Positions 30,013-34,292 of a DNA stretch of 34,292 nt are shown here, in pieces. Source of the stretch: Solirubrobacteraceae bacterium. GTDB taxonomy: Bacteria > Actinomycetota > Thermoleophilia > Solirubrobacterales > Solirubrobacteraceae. Made by a program: the position numbers and the translations under genes. The notes beneath the pieces are model-generated. The model did no database searches. It was not told the origin of the DNA and was given only the letters and a program-made list of their open reading frames with translations. Every line of letters starts with the position of its first letter. Within the stretch, counting starts at the first letter, position 1. The stretch is taken from assembly GCA_017882375.1 (NCBI GenBank), contig JADGPP010000033.1, positions 1 through 34,292 on the forward strand, read 5' to 3'.

Positions 30013-33000
30013 TCAGGCCTTCGCGAGATAGCTGTGCCCTGCACGCACGAGAACCGTTCGATGGGAATGGGTCGAGCGGACGCTGACCGCTCCGCGCCTG
30101 ACGATTGTCAGCGTCCCGTTGCAGCGCTCGACCGTTCCCCAAGAGGTCCCGCGCACGGTCGCCACGCTGTTCTGTCCGCGGGTGCTGTAGCGACCGCCGT
30201 GATCTTCGGCCCACAGGCCGCGCGCGGCCCTGTGGCCGGCCGCAGCGACCGTGGCGAGCCGCCCGCGGCCGCGGTGACGGGCCGGGCACGCTCCGAGACG
30301 GGGCCGGGGCATGGTGAAGGTCGTCATGCCGTGCTGCGAGGCGATCTGGCCGATTACGAACGTCCCGCCCCATAGGGTCGCGGACTGCGTGTGCCCGCTG
30401 CGATCCACGGCGGTCGTCACGACCAGGCTTCCGTTGCGCGCATCCACGAGCGAACCCATCGGGATTTCCCCGCCTTCGGCGAGCGGTTGCGGGGCGGCGG
30501 CGCCGGCGACTTGCACGAGCACGCTTCCGGAAAGCGCGCGGACGGTCGCGGTGCGGCCGAGGGTCGGCAGTGCTGCATGGGCTGGGGCCGAGGCCGGGCG
30601 CGGTAGCAGGACGTCGCCGGGTGCGGCGATCGGCAGTTCTTTGACGCCGCCCAGAACGACGGGCGGGCTCGCCGTCGTGACGGTCACGTCCGCGCCGTAG
30701 GTCGTTCCTGCGAGGCAACCGGCGCAGTCGCTGGCGACCACGCGATAGTGATAGGTGGTGTCTGCGAGCAGCCCGATTAGGCCCTCGGTGAGCTCGTGTG
30801 CCACGCCGTCGGCACCGACGCCTTCCTCGAACGTCGGAGCCCGCAGCCCGTACGCGGCCGTCTCGCCCCAATCGAAGTGGTACGTCGTCGGGTTTCCGCG
30901 CGGATTGACGGTCGCGGCCAGCGTCGCGGTCGCGATCCCGACGGCGCTCGGCGGCTGCGTCGTGGCGAGCGGGGGAGCGACCGTGCTGAAGCTCTGATCG
31001 GCTCCGTAGGCGGTGCCCGCTATGCAGCCGCCGCAGTTGGTCGCGACGAGGCGGTAGTGATACGTCGTCCCCGGGGTCAGACCGGCAAGGCTCTCGGTCG
31101 CTTCGTGCGATGCGCTGTCGGATCCAATCGGCGCGTCCGCCTGCGGGGCTTGATTGCCGTAGCTCGCCGTTTCGCCCCACTGGAAGTGATAAGTGGCGGC
31201 GGTGCCGTGAGGATTGGCCGTGCCGGTGAGCACCGCGCCGGTCAGGCCGACCGATCCGGCTTCGCCCGTCGCGGCGCTCGGAGCGGAGATCGTCGTGAAC
31301 GTCTGATCGCCGCCGTAGACGGTTCCCGCGACGCATCCTTCGCAGTTGGTCGCGACGATGCGAAAGTGGTAGGTCGTACCCGGGTTCAGCGCCGCCAGGA
31401 TCTGGCTCACTTCGTGCCCGGCGCTGTCGGAGCCGACGGTCGCGTCGGGCATCGGCGACTGGCTCCCGTAGGCGGTCGTTTCACCCCAGTCGAAGTGGTA
31501 GCTGGTCATGGCGCCGCGCGGGTTGACCACGCCGCTCAGCGTCGCGCTCGCCAGCCCGACGCCTTCGGCGGCTTCGGTTGTGGCCCTCGGCGGCGCAGCG
31601 CTCGTGAACGTTTCGTCCGCGCCATAGCTCGTGCCTTCGGCGCACCCTCCGCAGTTCGTTGCGACGATGCGAAAGTGATAGGTGTTGTCGGGGGTCAGCC
31701 CGGAGAGGGCCGCTTCGAGCAGGTGTTTTGACGAGTCTGAGCCGACGCTCGCGTCGACCGAGGGCGATTTGCTGCCGTACGCGGCGGTTTCACCCCAGTC
31801 GAAGTGGTAGGTGGTGGCCTGGCCCTTTGGGTTGATGCTTCCAGTGAGCGTCGCGCCGGTCAGCCCGACCGCCACGGCGGGTTGGGTTGTCGCCGTCGGC
31901 GGCGTCGTCGTGGTGAACGTCTGGTCGGCGCCGTAGGTGGTGCCGGTCGCATTGGTCGCCAGCGCGCGGAAGTGATACAGCGTGGCGGGGCTCAACCCGT
32001 TGACGCTGGATGACACGGGCGCGCTGCTCGCTCCGCTGCCGGCGGAGCTCGAGGATGTCTGCGACCCGTAGGCGGTCGTGGTTCCGTATGCGAAGCGGTA
32101 GGTGGTCGCCTGCGAGTTGGGCCCGACGCTCGCGCCGAGTGTCGCCGACTGCTCGGAGACGGCCGAGGCCGCCCCGCCGGTCACCTTCGGTGCGACCGTC
32201 ATCGTCGCGATTCTTCCCGGGTTGGTCATCTCGCTGAACCACAGGTTGCCGTCCGGGCCCGTCGTGATGTCCGCCGGCTGGCTGAAGCTCGTCGGGGTCG
32301 CTCGCTCGGTGATCGTCCCGGACGGGGAGATCTCGCCGATTTTGCCGAAGTTGAACGGCTCGGTGAAGTACATGTTGCCGTCGTTGCCCGCCGTGATCGC
32401 GCGAGGCCCGACGTTCTGCGTCAGGCCGCTCGTGAACTCCGTGATCGTCCCGCTCGTCGTGATCCTGCCGATCCTCCCCGGGTTGGCCGACTCGGTGAAC
32501 CACAGGTTGCCGTCAGGCCCTGCAACGATGTCCCGCGGCTGGCTGTTCGAGGTCAGGCCCGTGGAGAATTCGCTGCTCGACCCGCTCGTGGTGATCCGTC
32601 CGATCGACGCTTTGTCGCCTGGCTCGGTGAACCACAGGTTGCCGTCGGCGCCGGCCGTGATGTCGGTCGGTTCGCTCCCGTTCGCCACGGAGAAGTCTTT
32701 GATCAACCCGCTCGTGGTGATCCGCCCGATCTTGTCGGCGCCCGGCTCGGTGAACCACAGGTTGCCGTCCGGCCCCGGGGTGATGCCCAGCGCGCCGTTG
32801 CTCACGCCTGAGCTGAATTCGGTGATCGTCCCGCTGAGGCTGCTGCGCCCGATGCCGCCGGGCGCGACGCTCTGCACGAACCACACGTTGCCGTCCGGTC
32901 CCGCGGCGATGCCCACCGGTTGGCGATTGTGAGTCGGCACCGGGAACTCGGTGATCGTGGGCGCGGCCATGGCCGCGCCGGTCCACGACAGCATCGCGAG

Positions 33001-33042
33001 GACGACCCCCAGTCCAGCCGCTCGGCGGGCGAGTACGGACAT
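30013..33042 (-). CDS. Secreted beta-propeller, FN3-like repeats and FecR-like domain
   Basis: 1009 residues. Signal peptide (LGVVLAMLSWTGAAMA). Residues ~28-285: six streptogramin-lyase (Vgb)/NHL-like blades with GPDGNLWFTE and IGRITTSG. Residues ~286-795: five FN3-like repeats of ~103 residues (ATLTGSINPKGQATTYHFDW, TPGTTYHYRLVATNCGGC, GTAYGADQSFST); repeats 2-5 carry a C-x2-C pair, the first does not. Residues ~830-1009: FecR-like domain (GSVLVQVAGAAAPQPLAEGG, RTRG-like STRGQNSVATVRGTSWGTVE, VLVRAGHSYLAKA). Lyase activity is not implied. Neighbouring CHASE2/HD-GYP gene suggests a surface ligand-binding partner of that sensor. Confidence 0.88.
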   Translation of the reverse strand: MSVLARRAAGLGVVLAMLSWTGAAMAAPTITEFPVPTHNRQPVGIAAGPDGNVWFVQSVAPGGIGRSSLSGTITEFSSGVSNGALGITPGPDGNLWFTEPGADKIGRITTSGLIKDFSVANGSEPTDITAGADGNLWFTEPGDKASIGRITTSGSSSEFSTGLTSNSQPRDIVAGPDGNLWFTESANPGRIGRITTSGTITEFTSGLTQNVGPRAITAGNDGNMYFTEPFNFGKIGEISPSGTITERATPTSFSQPADITTGPDGNLWFSEMTNPGRIATMTVAPKVTGGAASAVSEQSATLGASVGPNSQATTYRFAYGTTTAYGSQTSSSSAGSGASSAPVSSSVNGLSPATLYHFRALATNATGTTYGADQTFTTTTPPTATTQPAVAVGLTGATLTGSINPKGQATTYHFDWGETAAYGSKSPSVDASVGSDSSKHLLEAALSGLTPDNTYHFRIVATNCGGCAEGTSYGADETFTSAAPPRATTEAAEGVGLASATLSGVVNPRGAMTSYHFDWGETTAYGSQSPMPDATVGSDSAGHEVSQILAALNPGTTYHFRIVATNCEGCVAGTVYGGDQTFTTISAPSAATGEAGSVGLTGAVLTGTANPHGTAATYHFQWGETASYGNQAPQADAPIGSDSASHEATESLAGLTPGTTYHYRLVATNCGGCIAGTAYGADQSFSTVAPPLATTQPPSAVGIATATLAATVNPRGNPTTYHFDWGETAAYGLRAPTFEEGVGADGVAHELTEGLIGLLADTTYHYRVVASDCAGCLAGTTYGADVTVTTASPPVVLGGVKELPIAAPGDVLLPRPASAPAHAALPTLGRTATVRALSGSVLVQVAGAAAPQPLAEGGEIPMGSLVDARNGSLVVTTAVDRSGHTQSATLWGGTFVIGQIASQHGMTTFTMPRPRLGACPARHRGRGRLATVAAAGHRAARGLWAEDHGGRYSTRGQNSVATVRGTSWGTVERCNGTLTIVRRGAVSVRSTHSHRTVLVRAGHSYLAKA

Positions 33043-33153
33043 GGCGCTCTGATCGGCAGGCGCATTGCCCGACTTGACCGGTGCATCGGTGCTCGCTCGG
33101 GCTTGGCGCCTCGGCCGATCCGCAGCTGCTAGAGCGAATCGCGCGCCGGCCCG

Positions 33154-33780
33154 CTATAGCGGGCTGAGCATCACGGTGCGCTCGGCCCGAATGGTGGCGT
33201 TCTCCTCGGCCCTGACGCCCTGCAGGAACTGCTCGACCTTGCGCTTGGGTCCGGTGACGGTGAAGGCGACCTGGGTGGTGAGCAGGTGCGGGTGCTCGAT
33301 GACCTCGCACTCGACGCCCAGTTGCTGGGACCAGTCGTGCAGCGACTGCTCGAATTCGGCGCGGATCAGCTTGCCTGCGCTCGCGACGATCGTTCGCGTT
33401 TCGACCGTCTTCGCGCGCTCCTGCACTGCCGCCCGGACGCGCGTCTGGTCATCGGTCGCCGGCGGGTCTGTCTGGCGCCAGTCGTCGAGCTCGTCGTCCC
33501 AGTGGCTGACGCGCACGCTCGCGGCGATTGCGTCGTGGCGCAGCGCATCCTCGATCGCGCGGCGAGCGGTCCTCAGCCGCGACTCGTCGGCTGCGTAGGC
33601 GAACAACAGGTTTCCGTCGTGCGTGATCACGACGTCCTGTGGCACGGCGGCCTCGATCTCGTCGATGACGTCCGGGCCGCGAAAGCGCTTCACGAGGGTG
33701 TGCAGCGAGGCCCGTGGCTCGGCCATGTCGAGCTCGGCCTGCAGCCGCCAGTCCTTGTCGTCTGATCCGTCCGCGGCCAT
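33154..33780 (-). CDS. Unknown conserved-looking soluble protein
   Basis: 208 residues, ATG 33780. Middle and end show alternating helix and strand: AELDMAEPRASLHTLVKRFR, DVVITHDGNLLFAYAADESR, RTIVASAGKLIRAEFEQSLH, HLLTTQVAFTVTGPKRKVEQ. No signal peptide or membrane helix. The repeated strand-helix-strand units suggest two small alpha/beta domains, but I recognise no family. It precedes the secreted FecR-tailed gene with a gap of about 110 bases on the same strand. Confidence 0.75.
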   Translation of the reverse strand: MAADGSDDKDWRLQAELDMAEPRASLHTLVKRFRGPDVIDEIEAAVPQDVVITHDGNLLFAYAADESRLRTARRAIEDALRHDAIAASVRVSHWDDELDDWRQTDPPATDDQTRVRAAVQERAKTVETRTIVASAGKLIRAEFEQSLHDWSQQLGVECEVIEHPHLLTTQVAFTVTGPKRKVEQFLQGVRAEENATIRAERTVMLSPL

Positions 33781-33829
33781 GGCGTGCAGGTTACGGCTCC
33801 TGCTAAACGCCCGGAGGGCGCCCGTGCGC

Positions 33830-34036
33830 TCAGCCGCTGTGCGGATCGCGCCCGGCGATCAGCGCCAGCGCGTGCGCGAGGCCGGGGGCGAGCTCCTGGG
33901 CGACCTGCTCGATCGCGCGGGGGCTGCCGGGGAAGTTGACGATCAGGGTCGCCCCGCGGACTCCGGCGACGGGCCGGGCGAGCATCCAGTTGGGCGTGTA
34001 GCCACGCTTTGGCGACGTCGTCAAGGGTGCGGCCAT
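33830..34036 (-). pseudogene. C-terminal fragment of a MoaB/MogA-like protein
   Basis: 68 codons ending at 33830. The segment PNWMLARPVAGVRGATLIVN then FPGSPRAIEQVAQEL and LAHALALIAGRDPH is the end of molybdopterin adenylyltransferases (MLSRGVAGVRG.TLIVN.PGSP....HAL.LL.G). The N-terminal two thirds, with the GGTG nucleotide-binding part, are absent: an in-frame TGA lies five codons before the ATG and no matching frame is seen up to 34292. It is either a decayed gene or one damaged by a frameshift plus divergence. Confidence 0.6.
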
Positions 34037-34292
34037 CCGATGCCCTCAGCCGTCAGGCGTCGCCTCCCGCTGCAGGGTTTCGAGGAGCCCCGGCGGCGAG
34101 CGCGGGAACTAGCCGGCGTCTGACACGGGCACGGAAACCGGGTTCGCCGGGCGCGATCGAGGGCTTGGAGTGGGTCAGCCCTGGGGTTGTGTGCCGCTCT
34201 TTGCGCAGGTATGCGCGGCTTTGCGGAGCTTTTTGCCGACGATCGGCTATTGACGTCGACGGATGCTCTGTTCAGAGTATGCGTTCCGGCAC
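34037..34292. other. No gene recognised at the right edge
   Basis: No protein-like frame, RNA or repeat was found. The missing N-terminal part of the MoaB-like gene would be expected here but could not be recognised in any minus-strand frame. Confidence 0.4.

Noticed and set aside
30013-33042. Streptogramin-inactivating lyase (antibiotic resistance)
   Set aside because: Only the propeller repeats match; the protein is secreted and fused to FN3 and FecR-like domains, pointing to a binding or sensing role.

Overview
The window is very GC-rich, densely coded DNA with GTG starts and many ATGA/GTGA stop-start overlaps. Gene content (streptogramin-lyase-like propeller with FecR tail, Cys-containing FN3-like repeats, DUF2277, c-di-AMP riboswitch ahead of a cell-wall hydrolase) suggests a high-GC actinobacterium, probably Thermoleophilia (Solirubrobacter/Conexibacter-like). 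The lineage is inferred from protein character only.

Region 1 (1-7107, genes mostly on the minus strand): a small ABM-like protein, a secreted cupredoxin-like protein, a fluoride-resistance operon (fluoride riboswitch, two CrcB channel subunits, a triple DUF190 protein), then dprA and comM. ComM lacks its N-terminus.

Region 2 (7132-23616): a 16.5 kb prophage-like element on the plus strand inserted in the 5' end of comM. The first nine comM codons lie at 23610-23636 (minus) and the rest of the gene at 5635-7107. A 7-bp repeat CGTGAAC marks both junctions. The element reads: small unknown genes, a DUF3987 primase/helicase-like gene broken at a (CT)8 tract, a zinc-ribbon protein, an excisionase-like HTH, a CopG-like protein, unknown proteins, a gp10-like tail-completion protein, a tail chaperone with a -1 frameshift, a tape measure protein carrying two cell-wall hydrolase domains, a distal tail protein, a secreted protein, and three consecutive tyrosine recombinases next to the right junction. 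No terminase, portal, capsid or major tail protein was recognised, so it is a remnant, a satellite, or a tail-only element.

Region 3 (23.6-34.3 kb): a peptidoglycan-binding NlpC/P60 hydrolase (minus) behind a c-di-AMP riboswitch; a plus-strand SCO1 lipoprotein, TlpA-like thioredoxin and DUF2277 protein; a convergent intergenic region with three 53-bp hairpin repeats; a small minus-strand gene with a LexA-like operator at its start and an unlisted 51-aa membrane protein; a CHASE2/HD-GYP c-di-GMP phosphodiesterase following a large secreted propeller-FN3-FecR protein; an unknown conserved protein; and a C-terminal MoaB-like fragment.

The themes are competence (dprA divergent, comM split by the element), two ion/nucleotide riboswitches, and extracellular sensing linked to c-di-GMP turnover.
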